Positions 12,601 to 24,470 of a stretch of DNA of 64,000 bases are shown piece by piece. The translations under genes and the position numbers were made by a program. Location: NCBI GenBank assembly GCA_958299035.1, contig CATQJL010000316.1, positions 47,799,585-47,863,584 of the forward strand, read 5' to 3'. How positions within the stretch are numbered: the first letter of the stretch is position 1; each line of letters opens with the position of its first letter. A model generated the notes under the pieces. It was not told the origin of the DNA and searched no databases. It was given only the letters and a program-made list of their open reading frames with translations. The DNA is from Cylicocyclus nassatus (lineage: Eukaryota > Nematoda > Chromadorea > Rhabditida > Strongylidae).

Positions 12601-15600
12601 TCCCGCCCTTCAAAGTTAATCCAATGCATGACCTTGCGGTGCAAGTGCACTCTGTGGATGTCGCGTATACTTGACTCAGTTTTGCTCTAATTAGCCATAA
12701 ACAAATAAGCGACTAAGTTGGTAAAGTGTTTTGTGAACAACATTATGCTCGATTTCTGAGTTCGCGAACTTATTGGATTCGTTCGCGAATATCGGTTAAG
12801 TGGCTTTTTGTGGAGTTCCGAAATTTAGGGTGTAGGCTTAACCTACCACGCGCCGAAACCCATTAGTCCCGCGAATGCTTGTCTTGTGGGTTAAGCCTAC
12901 CCGATAGCTTCCGAAACCTAGTGGGTTCGTTGATTACGGCCACTGGTGGGTTTGTAGAAAACTATAGTACCACTCATAATTATCACAATCACCGAACCTC
13001 AAGTTCACCGGAAACGTCGCATCACTGTATGTTCCGAGCGGATCAATTCTGAATCCAAGGGACGCTCGACACCGCTCGGTGAGGCGCATCTTTTGATACA
13101 TAGAGAATCGGCACCTACGACGGGTAAGTGCACGGTTAGCGGTCAGGATCACAGATCTTCTAAATATTTTGCTTACGGTAATCAGTGTACTTATCCATTG
13201 CAAGCTGAGTGATTTACCGTAGGCATAAATCTATGAAATCTAACCGCCTACCTTGAGCGGCACTAATATATCAGATGCGCCTCGCCGAACGAGTCTGTGA
13301 TGTCTTTAGATTCAGGACCTGTCTATCTAAACCAAGATAGGCGATAAGTGGATTTCGGTGGATTCTGGTGGAATTTGTTAATTTTTGTGACAATTTGTAA
13401 GCGATACTGTTTGCCAAAAAGGCCAAAATGGCAGACATCCACCCATCGTTCCAATTCCCAACACTCGAATACCTAATACTTTCTGATGGGGCAAAACACA
13501 GTGATATCCTAATGAGATAATTCAACTTCAAATCACCGTTGCTATTAAAATGAAAAGTCGGTATATTCTCCGAAGGTACAAAAATTTTGAGAGGAAGATT
13601 AATGTTCATGTGACAAATTGTTTTATGGTAAGAAAAAGTCACATGAGAATTTAGAAACGCTTGGTATGACTTCCGCAATTCTTGGGGAGCTTTCTGATTT
13701 CTTAAAGCACGTTTATGGTAGCGAAAATTGATAAACCACATGTAGAAGTCACTCCCCATCTTCAAATTTGAGAACAGGGGAGAAAGATGGAGATGTACTT
13801 TATGTGTTTGGGTGATTTGAAAAACCTATCACGCAGAAAGGGAAACTATAATGTTGCGTTCAAATGCCCCAAACTATGGAACGTTTTATCTCAAATGGGT
13901 TTCGTGTGCGCGGACATTTGCCACAAACTAGCGCCTCAAAATGTTAGCCCATTAAAATTGCTTAAGCTGGTCCATTGGCGATGAAACACTCCACATTACT
14001 CTTTTATCCGTTATAGGTTGCGATACTTGCCCAGCTCTCACAAGGGATGGTCTTACATGTCCAGGAGACTCTATCTGCAGCGCAGTATCTATACGTGAAG
14101 GTCAATTTTATGGGGAGGGATACCAACATTGTAAGTTTTGCTTTAGGACAATGTAGGGAAGCATACTGTCCTGCCGGAACAATGACTGCCAACGGAGTAG
14201 AGGTAACCTCTCTGACCTGCAATGGGCAGGGCGCCTGGGTTGACGCAGTGGGTACCGTATACACTGCTGCACAGTGCGAGGTTATGTGTAAGTTGAAGTA
14301 AGCTAGACCACATATACAAATGAGAGTTTCTTTGAAGCTTGTCAGAACTGCGCAACTTTGGGTAATGCAAACATCCCATGTCCTGTCGGGCTCATCTGTG
14401 AGGCTCCCCTCGAACGTGTAGGTGAGATATAGAAAAGCTTAGCTGTTTCGCTCAATCTGTTCTCTATTGATTTCAGGAAGGCAATTTTTAGCATCGGCAT
14501 ATTGTCAAATTTAAGACGAATTTTTTAAGACGACAAGGGAGAAAGATTTTCTGCTTGAAAATGGCTTCTTGAAAGACCATCTTGGCGAGTCTCTAGTAAA
14601 AATACCTTCATGGTATGCTAGTGACGAGTTGTGTAGACGCCATGCAAATTTCCATTTTGGTGATAGCGAAATGGAAGATGAAGGGGTAAAGGTTGTGAGA
14701 AAAATCGGCTAGAGATCATGCTTACCTTCACATCTGGAAAAACCTTTTCTTTAGCTTGACAGTCATTCCTTTCTTAGTTAGACAGTTCGAAAAATTATAA
14801 CTACTCCAAGCTTTCAGATCTGTAGAAACCACAAAAACATGGCGCATTTCAAGAGCGAATTTTTGACTTTTGAAACGAAATGTTTATACCTTTGAATCCA
14901 CCTTGGACCACTCAGGCTTTTCATAAGAGGCAAATACGAGAATGAATGAGGATAAAACATATCGGGACAGAATTAAAGAAGAAGCAAAAATGGGAAACTC
15001 TGGTGTTAAAATTGTATTATATCTATACTTATTAAGATGAGAATTCTTAGATTACCGTTGTTTATCGCTTTGATATTGCAATCCTGTACAAATGTGGCTG
15101 GACAGGAAAAATTCGATGGACTACTTTGCTTTAGAAGAATGCAAGGAAACTTACTGTATGATGGGTGAGCTCAGAGGAAATCCTGCTCGAGTACTTCTGA
15201 CATCCTTGACATGCAATGGAATGAGCCAGTGGGTTGATGAACAAAATAATATCTATGATAGCGCACAATGTGAATATCGTAAGTTTCTCGATTGTTTTAA
15301 TATGACCCTTCGGGTCCAAGATCTGATTATTTTTAGCTTGCGATCAGTGCACAGATTTGACCATTGGCGGAATGATGTGTCCTGTAGGATTCGTATGCAC
15401 TGCCGTTGTCACTCAGCCAGGTTACGCTTTTTCTAGAAAATTTTTGAAGGATCGACGAATCTCAACCTGAGAATTCCTGCTTACCTGAGGTTCAATGCGC
15501 TGTGAAATCCACCTTGGAGAGTGCGAAAATGGCAAGAAAAATTTTTGGCAATTTTCCAAGGCCCTTCATTTTAACTTTGGGAAAGTGGAACAGTTCCACT

Positions 15601-18600
15601 TTCCGAGACAGAGTTGCGGCACCCCTACGGTTATCGTCCTTCCACCCCGTTGTAGCGGGCACGCAGCCTCAGACGCTCTCCCGCGTAGCGGTTTTGACCG
15701 CGGCGCAGGGTCGATGCGGCTGATCAGCTGTCCATCCGTCCTCCGCCACGGAAGTCGGTGAGTTTTGGATAATTTCAGTATCTTTTGGCTTGCAGGTTGC
15801 AACAAAAGGATGGAAGGTGAGTCGGGAAAGTCTTTAAGTTTATTTATAAGTAAAATCTTGATCACATTAACGAAAATTTGAAAAAAATGGCTGACATCGC
15901 GCTTAGATTGGATACTCAGCTTTTTCAGCAAACAACTCACTTATAAATAAACTTAACAGACTTTCTCGATTCACCTTCCATCCTTTTGTTGCAACCTGCA
16001 AGCAAAAAGATACAGAAATTATCCAAAACTCACCGATTCCTGTGGCAGCGGACGGATGGACAGCTGATCAGCCGTATCGACCCTGCACCGGGGTCAAAAC
16101 CGCTTCGCGGGAGAGCGTCTGAGGCTGCGTGCCCGCTACAACGGAGTGAAAGGACGATACCATTGCTGCATGCGCCACTAACCAATGGGGAGAGTCGCGA
16201 ACTCGTCCGAGCACACACAGAATTGGTTTGCGCGCATGGGGTTAAAGGCAGCATCTCGCCAAAACCGAACATCCCGAAATTTTGACATGGAAGGTTGCTT
16301 GCACTTCAAACATAAGAACACAGCAGGTCTGAGCGCGCAGCATGCTGCCTTTGGCTAGAAAACCCCGTTACGAGCCATTCTAATACGCGCGGACGAGTTT
16401 GCGATTCTCCTGACCCGTCAGAGAAGCATGCCGCAATGTTATAACTGCTAGGGTCCAACCATCCTGCCTCTTTAACCATGGTGGGACGTGGTCCACTCGT
16501 CCAAATTCAAAATGGGTGGCCTTGGGGAGTGATGGTTTTTGCATTTTTGCGCTCTTCAAGCTGGTTGTTCGGAATGAGCGCCTCGAATTACCCCAGGTAA
16601 GCAAAAAACTCTAAGTTGAGAATCTGCCGAGGCGCTGCCTTTAAGGCTCGGTAAATGGAGGGGGGGGGAGTCATGTGTGCGATCGGACTCGCTGTGTTTC
16701 CATATTTTGGGGCTAAGCAAAAAATGCCCTAGTTTTCCAAACTACTGCCTTCGAAAAATAGTTACGAAGTGTTCGTCATAATAATGAAACGTCAGCAAAT
16801 CGCCCAGTAATCTTCTTCGGTATTATTCAACAAGTATTTTTGAAAATTCAAACAAACAATAGATGAAACATAATTATTTTGAGTTTTCAGGTCAATGCCC
16901 AGTTGCTGCCTGTCCCGAAGGAATAATGAGGGCATCTCCTGGCGAAGTGGTAGTGCCCTCTCTTACCTGCGATCGTAATGCGCAGTGGATCGACAACCAA
17001 CAAAATGTCTACACTTCTGCCCAGTGCGAAGATTGTACGTCTTTTATTTGATGGGACGTCAAGCATAACACTTCAGTGAGGAAACATATACAAGGGTCCT
17101 CAACCACATTTTTCCAAAAGTCTATCAACATGCGTTTAGGTTTGGTGAATAATATTGTACTACTTGACCAATGTAAGAGGTCGTTGGATACCGCGGATGA
17201 GACGGATTCTGCTTTTGGCATCAGCATAAAACTCATTTGTTATCACTCTCTTCCATATAAAGGCTGCGCTTCCTCGCAAACACTCCGTCCCTTTCTTTAT
17301 TGGGCCAACATCGGTACTTCCTCTTTTAACAGGGGAGCTTTTTAGTCGAAGTGGCCTTTCCAAATGAGGTGTTTACCAAATCTGCCTTTTTTATTTGCAG
17401 AACGTTCACGGACGAGGAATTATAAGCGTTTTCGGAGCCAAAAATTGAATGTGCGTTTTGGATAAAATAAGTAGACGATCTGGGTAAACGGTGTTGGTCT
17501 GGTTGCCAGTCTGTGAATGATCTGGGTAGACGGTGCCTTTGAGGACCCAAAATACTTTTTATGTGAGAGCCCCTGTGTACGATTTGACTGTTTAAACATG
17601 GCAAGATAAAACAGCGCCCAGCAATCAGGAAACTTCAATTCTTGACGTATTAACATACCTAATCATGGCACAAAAATCAAGCACTAACAGAAAATCATGA
17701 TGGACTTGAACTGAGGGCTGAGGGTGCCGCGCACTAAGCAGCCGGCCTGTCGTTCAAATTGAAATTTGCCCACCATATTCTACTAAAATATGCGACTATA
17801 AACGAGATGTAAATACGTCAACATCAACGTGAACTTCCGCGGAATTTGTTCTGTTATTATTGGTCTACCGTTAGACAGATTTGTGAGTGCATCTCATTGC
17901 AAGCGCCGGTCATCGGCTTGCGGCTCCTGAACTGAATTTTTTTGTAGCATTAAAAGAATCCGAACTGCTTCCGAGTTTCATTTGTCCTGCTTGAATTCCT
18001 ATCAGTCTCAAACAAATTATCGATGAAGGGTTGAATGCCATTATAAGAGCACCATTCCAGCTTGCACAGAATGCACGCCGCTATCCAATAATGGAATGGA
18101 GTGTCCACAAGGATTCTTGTGTGATGCAGCTCTTCGACGTGAAGGTAAGCACCTTAGAATATATAAGGTAAATTCAACAATTTGTGTCTACGGATACACT
18201 TGAAAATTTCCAAGAGACATCGAGGCCTCAGACTAGTTTCAAATCCCACCGGTTGAGTGAAAAGTACAAAGAACGAAAAGCATCTTTTCCGCATCATAAT
18301 TTGTTGGCATAAAGTCTCTATAAACGTCCTGTAAGTAATACATCTTTTGATTTGAAGTAACAAATTTCTAAAATTCAAACTTCAGACGAGCATAGTCGCA
18401 AAAGTTAACATCTTTTCTGATTTAAAAATAAGTATAGTAAACGGCAACCATCTAGCACTTTGCTAAGTGTGTGCGAATGCACTAAAATTTGACCTGGATG
18501 AAATAAGGCCAGGCCGTCTGTGCTGTAAATGTATCAACACATACAGGACGGCTGAAATCAAGACGACAGATTGCCTTTTTGCGTTTTTGGTGTTTTTTCC

Positions 18601-21600
18601 AGCATTTCATACTCTGCATCACTTCAGGATGATTTCAAGGGGAGGCGGATGGGGAGGGAGGGTGAGGGGGGGGGGTCAAAATTATGGTCATTTTGATTAT
18701 TCACGTCAGGCGGTTTATTAAGGTGATCCAAAAGTTATGGGTTACCTTGATTTTTTAACCCTTTTTGAGGTCCTTTCTATTATAATCACTATGACCGACC
18801 AGTAGTTGAATGCCTTTATATAAAGTGACCTTCGCAGGCAACGTCGCAGCACCTTGCAGCACCTCAACCACAAGCGGCGCTTCGAAGAATTCAGACAAAC
18901 TCTTTTGAACGCCATCCGAATTTGTGCTGAACCCCAAAGTCCCTAAATATACGACGTATCACTCGAAAGAGCTTTTCAAGCGATGATTACTTGAATATAC
19001 AGAAATTCTTATTTCATATAAAAGAGGCACTTTAATCAAAAAAGTGATGCTGGGCCAGATTTTCGGGCTAGTAGTCATGTTCCGGCCCACAATTTTTCAG
19101 AATGAGAAAAGTCCAGAAAAGAGTATATCGCGTATGGATAGAGTTTAAAAAGCTCAGTCAGATAACAATTGTCAAAGGCTGAGCTTATTTGATTGCATTG
19201 ATGGAAAATAAATAATGTCTCCGTCTCCTTTTGTTTTTGTGTTAGTAAATCTTTTTGTGTTAGTCAATCATCTTGGTAATTTCACCACCATCGGTCTGCT
19301 CGACTGCATTTGCGCAATTAAACAAACTGACAAGGGAAGTTCACTTAGTCGAAGTGGCGATTCGGAAGGGTATCTATACCGATAAATAGAGCTTGAAAAG
19401 CTGATCTCAGATATACCTTCTATATCTGCGATGCGTTGTTCTGAAAAAAGTTATGAGCTTTTCTAAAGTTGAATTTTCGTGCATTCTGAGTTGCGAAATT
19501 ATGATAATCGCTACACAAAAGTGTGCAAGCTCAAGCAAACCACCTAGCAAGCATTGTAGGTCTAATTCGAGTTCATCCGAACGTTTCCGAGTGTTTTCCG
19601 ACCATGTTCTTTATTCATAGGTCGCCATTTCCTTCCTAGATCACATTTCCATTATATATACAAATAAAGCCCATAACCTCCATCTAGAAGAACGCGCCGC
19701 AGATATTGAATATATTTAAGAACATAGTTTTACGTTATATCCATTGGCAATTTCCAAAAAAGTTTCGACGCGACGCCTTTTTCAAGATGGAGGTTATGGG
19801 GCTTTTTTGTATAAATGATGGAAGTGTGATCTAGGAATGAAATGGAGACCTGTGGATGAACAATGGTCGAAACACACTTGAGAGCATTTGGATGAACTCG
19901 AATTATACCTACAATGCTTGCCAGGTGGTTTGCTTAAGCTTGCACACTTTTGTATAGCGGTTATCATAATTTTGCGACTCAAAATGCACGAAAATTTGGC
20001 TTTAGAAAAGCTCATAACTTTTTTTGGAAGGACGCATCGCAGATATAGAAGGTATATCTAAGATCAGCTTTTTGAGCTCTATCCACTGGTATAAACCTCC
20101 TTCCGAATCGCCACTTCGAATAAGTGAACTTCCCTTGTGAGTGCTGAAGCGAGAACGACAGTTAACATCATCATTTGGCAACCAATCAACACGTACTGAC
20201 TTTGACTTTAGGTTGCCCTAAAAGCAGTGGCTCAGCAAAATCGACCCTTAAATTTTGGCGGTGTTTGGTAGTATATTTCCAAGTACACCGTAGCCCCATC
20301 TGCACTCCGATTCATGCGCTAAGTCCTGAAAACGCGCATCAAAAACTTACCTGTCCCCCTCGCTATTTAGTGAGGTCACTGGAGGGCTACTGAAGCGCTT
20401 TTCAGGACTCAGCGCTTGAATCGGCAGGTAGAGCTGAGTTACGGGGCACTTAGCGTGGTGCTAAATATTAGACTCACCAGACATGCTATTGCCTTTAGAA
20501 GATCTCATCTGTCGAAGAAACACAGCCTAACGTAGCATAGTCTATTACTGAGACATTCTAGATAGAATCATTTTTTCTCGGTCCCCATGACTTTCATTTT
20601 TACAGCACAATGCTCCGAAACTTACTGCGCCACTGGACAGCTCACTGGCAATGTTGCCAGAACGGAACTAGAAGTTTTAACCTGCAATGCCAACGCGCAA
20701 TGGATCGATGCGCAATCTGCAGTGTATACTGTAGCGCAGTGTGAGACCCGTGAGTTACACAGTCTGTGTCAATCGCTTACCTCTTCTTCATCGCGCATGG
20801 CGACGCTCAAGCTTCGCGCCACATTCGCGCGACTGTCTTTTGAACATCCAAACTAACCTTATCAATTGGATTCCGCACGCTAGGCCATTGCACGATTGCC
20901 ACGCAATATGGAGCGCGCGACTAACACAAACTTTATCTTAGGCTTCGGGCAGAGTTCACGCGATTTGATCGTCGCGATTCAATCGCGACAAGACAACTGT
21001 TACGAGTTCATTGCATGCCGACTAGCTTGCATTTCGGTTGTGGTACTTTTCCAGCCCGAAATTTTCGCATGTAAAATGAAAATGAATGGAAATCGCGGCG
21101 ATTGAATAGCGACGATCAAATCGCGTGAACTCTGTCCGAGGCCTTACGTTCACAAAGTATATTCTCTTGCTTACTGATTTTATAATTTTTCTTCAGCATG
21201 TGACCAGTGTCCTGCTCTGACAAACACGGGAATGCCATGTCCTTCAGGTTTGATGTGCACTCCGGTGATGACAAGAAATACTGGTAATAAGTGCTTTTCT
21301 GCGTTATATTCTCATCTTGTCACTTTCAGGACAATGCCCTGAAAGTTACTGTGAGACTGGCACGATGACAGCTGGACCGGGGAGAACTACTGTAGCGACA
21401 CTGTCTTGCAACGGTAACCAACAGTGGGTAGACTCTCAATCGACAGCCTATGCTACTGCTCAATGCGAAATATGTGAGCTGAGCGGTTAAGAAATCTTGA
21501 AAAGTAATCTCTGCTTATATAGCGTGTATATGTGCACCATTGCCAATCACGACTCCACCACCGATGATGACCGTCAGGGGGAACGCTCTAGTCATGCGTG

Positions 21601-23998
21601 GAGATGGGTGCTCATCATTAGGTACCGGTTGCAGGGGATCAGATCTGTTCAGGTAAGGTAAAAGTCTTCCAAAGATTGAGCCTATGGTTTCCAATTGGGT
21701 TTCATCAAAGAAAAACTGAGTCTTATATTGCTCGAAAATCTCTGCTCAGCTAGTCATACTCTGGAAGCTTTACCAGAATCGAGCAAGAGGCACTGTTTAC
21801 TACATTCGGAGCGACCAAGGTTGAGCGTGGAGTCAGGCGTGCCCGACCTGGGGATTGTAAGACAGGGGGGGGGGGGAAATCAAAAACCGCATTGTTTCAA
21901 AAATTGAGGAAACACTACGATCGAGCAAGGTGAAGAAAGAAGCGCTAGACCGGTGATTATCACCTCCACCAAAGAAGGAATGGCTGTTGTGAACAGCATA
22001 CTGATTAACTCCACTAACGAAGTCTCAGCCAAATTCAGTTCTTCATCTCTTACTCTACCCGTAAAGCCAAAGAAGCTTTCTGTGTAAATCGTTTAAGATC
22101 CGCAGTCAGCATACCTCTACGAGCTACAAACCACTCTACTTTATTTTCTAATGCTTCCTAACGTCTAAAAAGCATGATTTCGAAACATAACTAACTTATA
22201 AGGAATGCTACCTAACTTAGCTCAGCCTTTTGGCAAGGATATACATTCTGAATCAGCTTCAAATGCTGATTCCAAATATGCTAATCCGAGCTGCCGCGCA
22301 TCATTCCGAAGCGAGTTATGGACTTTCCTGCGCAAAATTGGCGTACTCATTCACTCACTGACATCACGGCATCATCATATGAGTGCCAATACTCTTGCGT
22401 TGAGTTTCTTTTTAGCCAGGGAAAATTGGATTTGTATTATTTCGATGCCTCAGCACGTTCTTCTTGCAGATTTATATCTACCGGCAGTTTTCTCATGGTC
22501 AGTAGTATGCCAATTTTGCGCAGAAAAAAGTCCATAACTCGCTTCGGAATGGTCGCGGCAGCTAGCAATAGCATCGGAATCAGCGTTTGAAGCTGACTCA
22601 GAATATGTATGTCCCATGCCAAAAGGCCGAGCTAAGTTAGGTAGCGTCCCTTGTTAGTTTCAAAAGTGAAAGAAGTCAGCTTTTTTGTACACAAAACGGA
22701 GTAATTCTCTCCGTCAGTCTAGAAATTCTTCATATCGCTTTCAAACAGTGGATCAAGAAATGATGCTAAGGTTTTCAATTACCGCTTCTTCCACCTTGAG
22801 TGCTTACTCCACCTATCACTCCCGCAAAGCCGAATCAAGTAGAGGTAAACTCGAGCACCTACTGTAGAATTTTCGAGGTTTGTGCTAGCACATCACATAA
22901 AATTCTTGTAAAGAAGTTTCTTCGGAGATAAACTTAGTGGGGTCAGGCACACCTCAAAGGTCAGGCTGCCTGAGCTATAAGCTATAGCCTTGTGCCTGAA
23001 ACCATTAACACTTTTTCAAAATCCAGAAATCTCTCCATTTTGGTTCGAATATAGTGCTCATTGCCTTTTCTTGCTATAGTGAAAATTTGGAAGTGTACTG
23101 AAGGAAGAAGGAGTCGTTGAGGGCTTTTAATGGGGGGGGGGGGGAGAAGAGATCATTTTTGAAAGAGTTGTGCCTGACCTCTTGCTCAACTCCGGGTAAG
23201 ACCCTTCCCTGACCTACTACGGCATACCAATGGCGGTGGTTGCAGGATTTCCGTCCGGGGAGGGGGCAAAAGTTTTTTTCAAACGAAGTGCGTAGCGTTA
23301 ACCGCGCACCTCGAAATAAGATGCAAGCCTCTGCAAATTATTGCTCTCTCCAGCACGCACATCCAGATCCCTGGTTCTCGTTTTCTTCGCTAGTCAGAAT
23401 TTGCTAGTGGTCTGCTTCTCCATGTGAGGCTGTGCAACTTCCTCTTGCATTTTGCTCAAATATCAAGCTCCAGTCTCCTGACTGGCTTGACTGCAAGAAA
23501 TTTGCAGACTCGTGACGGCCAACGGCGTAGTCACGCTGGAACCTCCGGCTGGGCGAACGAGCGATTTCACTTGTCTCGATGGTCAATGGACAACAGTTAT
23601 CAACGGCGTCGAAACTACCGTGCTAGAGCAGGCTTGCTATGAATTTGGTAAATGTTATTTTGCTTCTACATTTCTACCACATCTATAACACAAAAATTTT
23701 GATGCAAACTTGAATTCAGACTGCAACATGTGTAATAATGTTCGTCCCGGACCTGGTGTCACACTTACGCTAATCTACGACGCAAATACTTGGTGCACTA
23801 CATACACTTTAAGCGGATGTCCCAATGGTTACAGGTGTGACTAACCTATATTACAAGACAATGGTTATCGAAACATTAAATTGCAGAGTTGACGACACCG
23901 TCATCACCTCCACCTTAACATGCAATGACAATAGTAGATGGACAAGCGGAACTTTTACCGCTCCAAATGCTGGGATCCTCGACGTTGACTGCGTCTAA
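6689..23998 (+). CDS. Secreted protein with nine tandem C6/DUF281-like cysteine modules
   Basis: Twenty exons join with phase agreement at every junction: 6689-6760, 8934-8949, 9658-9760, 9812-9963, 10542-10620, 12111-12274, 14017-14100, 14147-14287, 14338-14421, 15135-15278, 15337-15420, 16891-17034, 18061-18144, 20606-20749, 21197-21283, 21330-21473, 21523-21652, 23508-23647, 23720-23834 and 23887-23998. They total 2223 nt, about 740 aa. Exon 1 is a signal peptide (MISLLCIIALIGAAGAC). Exons 3-20 form nine pairs. Half A is typically C-x2-C-x9-C-x5-C (for example CDQCPALTNTGMPCPSGLMC). Half B is about C-x4-C-x18-C-x18-C with LTCN..QW and AQCE. In modules 3-7 the halves are exons of 84-87 and 141-144 nt with phase-1 introns throughout. 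Modules 1, 2, 8 and 9 are more diverged. The pattern recalls nematode-only C6/DUF281 extracellular domains. Function is unknown; extracellular or excretory-secretory location is inferred. Confidence 0.85.
7067..7400. repeat. TTCGAATA-rich array, left part
   Basis: Dense degenerate repeats of ATTCGAATATTCG begin with TAGTTGGAGCCGAATATTCG, which resembles the ends of the hAT-like element at 40431-44190. The array resumes at 8114-8340 after an inserted fold-back element. It lies in intron 1 of the secreted module gene. Confidence 0.7.
7419..8113. mobile_element. Fold-back element, CAGGGTG family
   Basis: The termini read CAGGGTGACCGTGAAGTAT and its inverted counterpart ending GGACACCCTG, with TA on both outer sides. 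The arms are inverted over most of their length (CCATTTTGTAAAGCTGGCTTC against GAAGCCAGCTCTACAAAATGG). It is inserted into the TTCGAATA array. It is related to 10955-11600. Confidence 0.8.
8114..8340. repeat. TTCGAATA-rich array, right part
   Basis: This continues the array at 7067-7400 beyond the inserted fold-back element. Its outer end is too diverged to pair with the left end. Confidence 0.55.
9371..9623. mobile_element. Short fold-back MITE, TAAAGGCAGCG family
   Basis: The inverted ends are TAAAGGCAGCGTTCAGGCAG and its counterpart ending GACGCTGCCTTTA. Inner arms pair across GGCACTGCCCAAGCGGCAGC. It lies in the intron between exons 2 and 3 of the secreted module gene. Confidence 0.8.
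10955..11600. mobile_element. Fold-back element, CAGGGTG family (second copy)
   Basis: The ends are CAGAGTGTCCCAAAAAATG and the inverted TTTTTTGGGACAAACTG, flanked by TA. Internal sequence (CCATTTTGTAGAGC, GATTTACAATGTGGAGCGAA) matches 7419-8113. It lies between exons 5 and 6 of the secreted module gene. Confidence 0.8.
12381..12610. mobile_element. Fold-back MITE, GGCCGGGCATAC family (short copy)
   Basis: The inverted ends are AAAGGCCGGGCATACTTCAG and a counterpart ending GAAGTATTCCCGCCCTT, with the same GATTTCAGTCGCGACGCG core as 3632-4174 but about 230 bp long. It lies between exons 6 and 7 of the secreted module gene. Confidence 0.8.
15632..16159. mobile_element. Fold-back element in the intron between exons 11 and 12
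   Basis: The left arm from TATCGTCCTTCCACCCCG is repeated inverted, ending AGTGAAAGGACGATA. The arms pair over about 220 bp, through GGATGGACAGCTGATCAGC and CATCCTTTTGTTGCAACCTG. The centre is near 15890. Confidence 0.8.
16223..16635. mobile_element. Probable fold-back MITE, TTAAAGGCAGC ends
   Basis: It starts GTTAAAGGCAGCATCTCGCC and ends CGAGGCGCTGCCTTTAA, recalling the ends at 9371-9623. Only the termini were compared; internal arms are weaker. Confidence 0.5.
18721..19330. mobile_element. Mariner-like non-autonomous element, truncated copy
   Basis: It begins AGGTGATCCAAAAGTTATGG and is collinear with 38541-39060: shared blocks include AAAGTGACCTTCGCAGG, GAACGCCATCCGAATTTG and CGAAAGAGCTTT. 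The right TIR is missing and it abuts the fold-back element at 19331. Confidence 0.7.
19331..20137. mobile_element. Fold-back element, CAAGGGAAG family, TGA duplication
   Basis: The termini CAAGGGAAGTTCACTTAG and CTAAGTGAACTTCCCTTG-like ends enclose arms inverted for most of 800 bp. TGA is directly repeated at 19328-19330 and 20138-20140. It is the same family as 50085-50871 and 35301-35775. It lies between exons 13 and 14 of the secreted module gene. Confidence 0.85.
20941..21143. mobile_element. Fold-back MITE, GCAGAGTTCACGCGATTT family (second copy)
   Basis: The inverted ends GGCTTCGGGCAGAGTTCACG and GTGAACTCTGTCCGAGGCC are flanked by TTA at 20938-20940 and 21144-21146. TTA duplication plus TIR suggests PIF/Harbinger-like mobilisation. 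It lies between exons 14 and 15 of the secreted module gene. Confidence 0.8.
22189..22659. mobile_element. Fold-back element between exons 17 and 18
   Basis: The left end (AACTAACTTATAAGGAATGC) and right end (GCGTCCCTTGTTAGTT) are inverted copies. Arms pair through CCTAACTTAGCTCAGCCTTTTGGC and the GCGCAAAATTGGCGTACT region. Confidence 0.75.
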
Positions 23999-24421
23999 TG
24001 AATGCGAATAGCCACGTTTTCAATAGATCAGTGGACTCCATGCTTTTGCAGCTCTACCCTTTGATGTGGGGATATATGTCGACGGTGGGCTCCATCCAGC
24101 GCGGACAGCTGCTACAAATCCGTAGTGGCTGTAGTTTACATTGCTGCTTGATCTACTGCAGATACCCGAGTGGGATCACCCCTTTCGGCAACATATAGTC
24201 CTCCACTCCTTTGTTGTTACTAACTGGCGCAAAATGTTATGAAACGCCCTTGTGCATAGGTTCGTTATATCTAGAAATCGGCCTTGTGACCGGGTACTCA
24301 CGTTTATCGGTCTCCATTGTTATTCGCTAAGACTTTTAATGCAGCTTCATTTTGTTTTACTTTATTCAGTGCACAAAAAGTGCGCCTACGATAGTAAAAA
24401 GTCTACGCAATAGTCAGAGGA

Positions 24422-24427
24422 AATAAA
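24422..24427 (+). terminator. Possible polyadenylation signal of the secreted module gene
   Basis: An AATAAA hexamer lies about 425 nt after the stop at 23998. It is the first good hexamer noticed downstream; a shorter 3' UTR using a variant signal is possible. Confidence 0.35.
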
Positions 24428-24447
24428 AAGAAGTCAATACAGGAATA

Positions 24448-24470
24448 TTAGGTTGTTCCGAAAGCTCGTG
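24448..24470. repeat. Solitary mariner-like terminus
   Basis: TTAGGTTGTTCCGAAAGCTC, preceded by TA, matches the mariner-type ends at 41147 and 44988. No matching right end was found within the next kilobase. Confidence 0.5.

Noticed and set aside
13271..13765. 164-codon minus-strand ORF.
   Set aside because: It lies within an intron of the secreted module gene, has no recognisable domain, signal peptide or splice context, and similar long chance frames occur elsewhere in repeat-rich introns.
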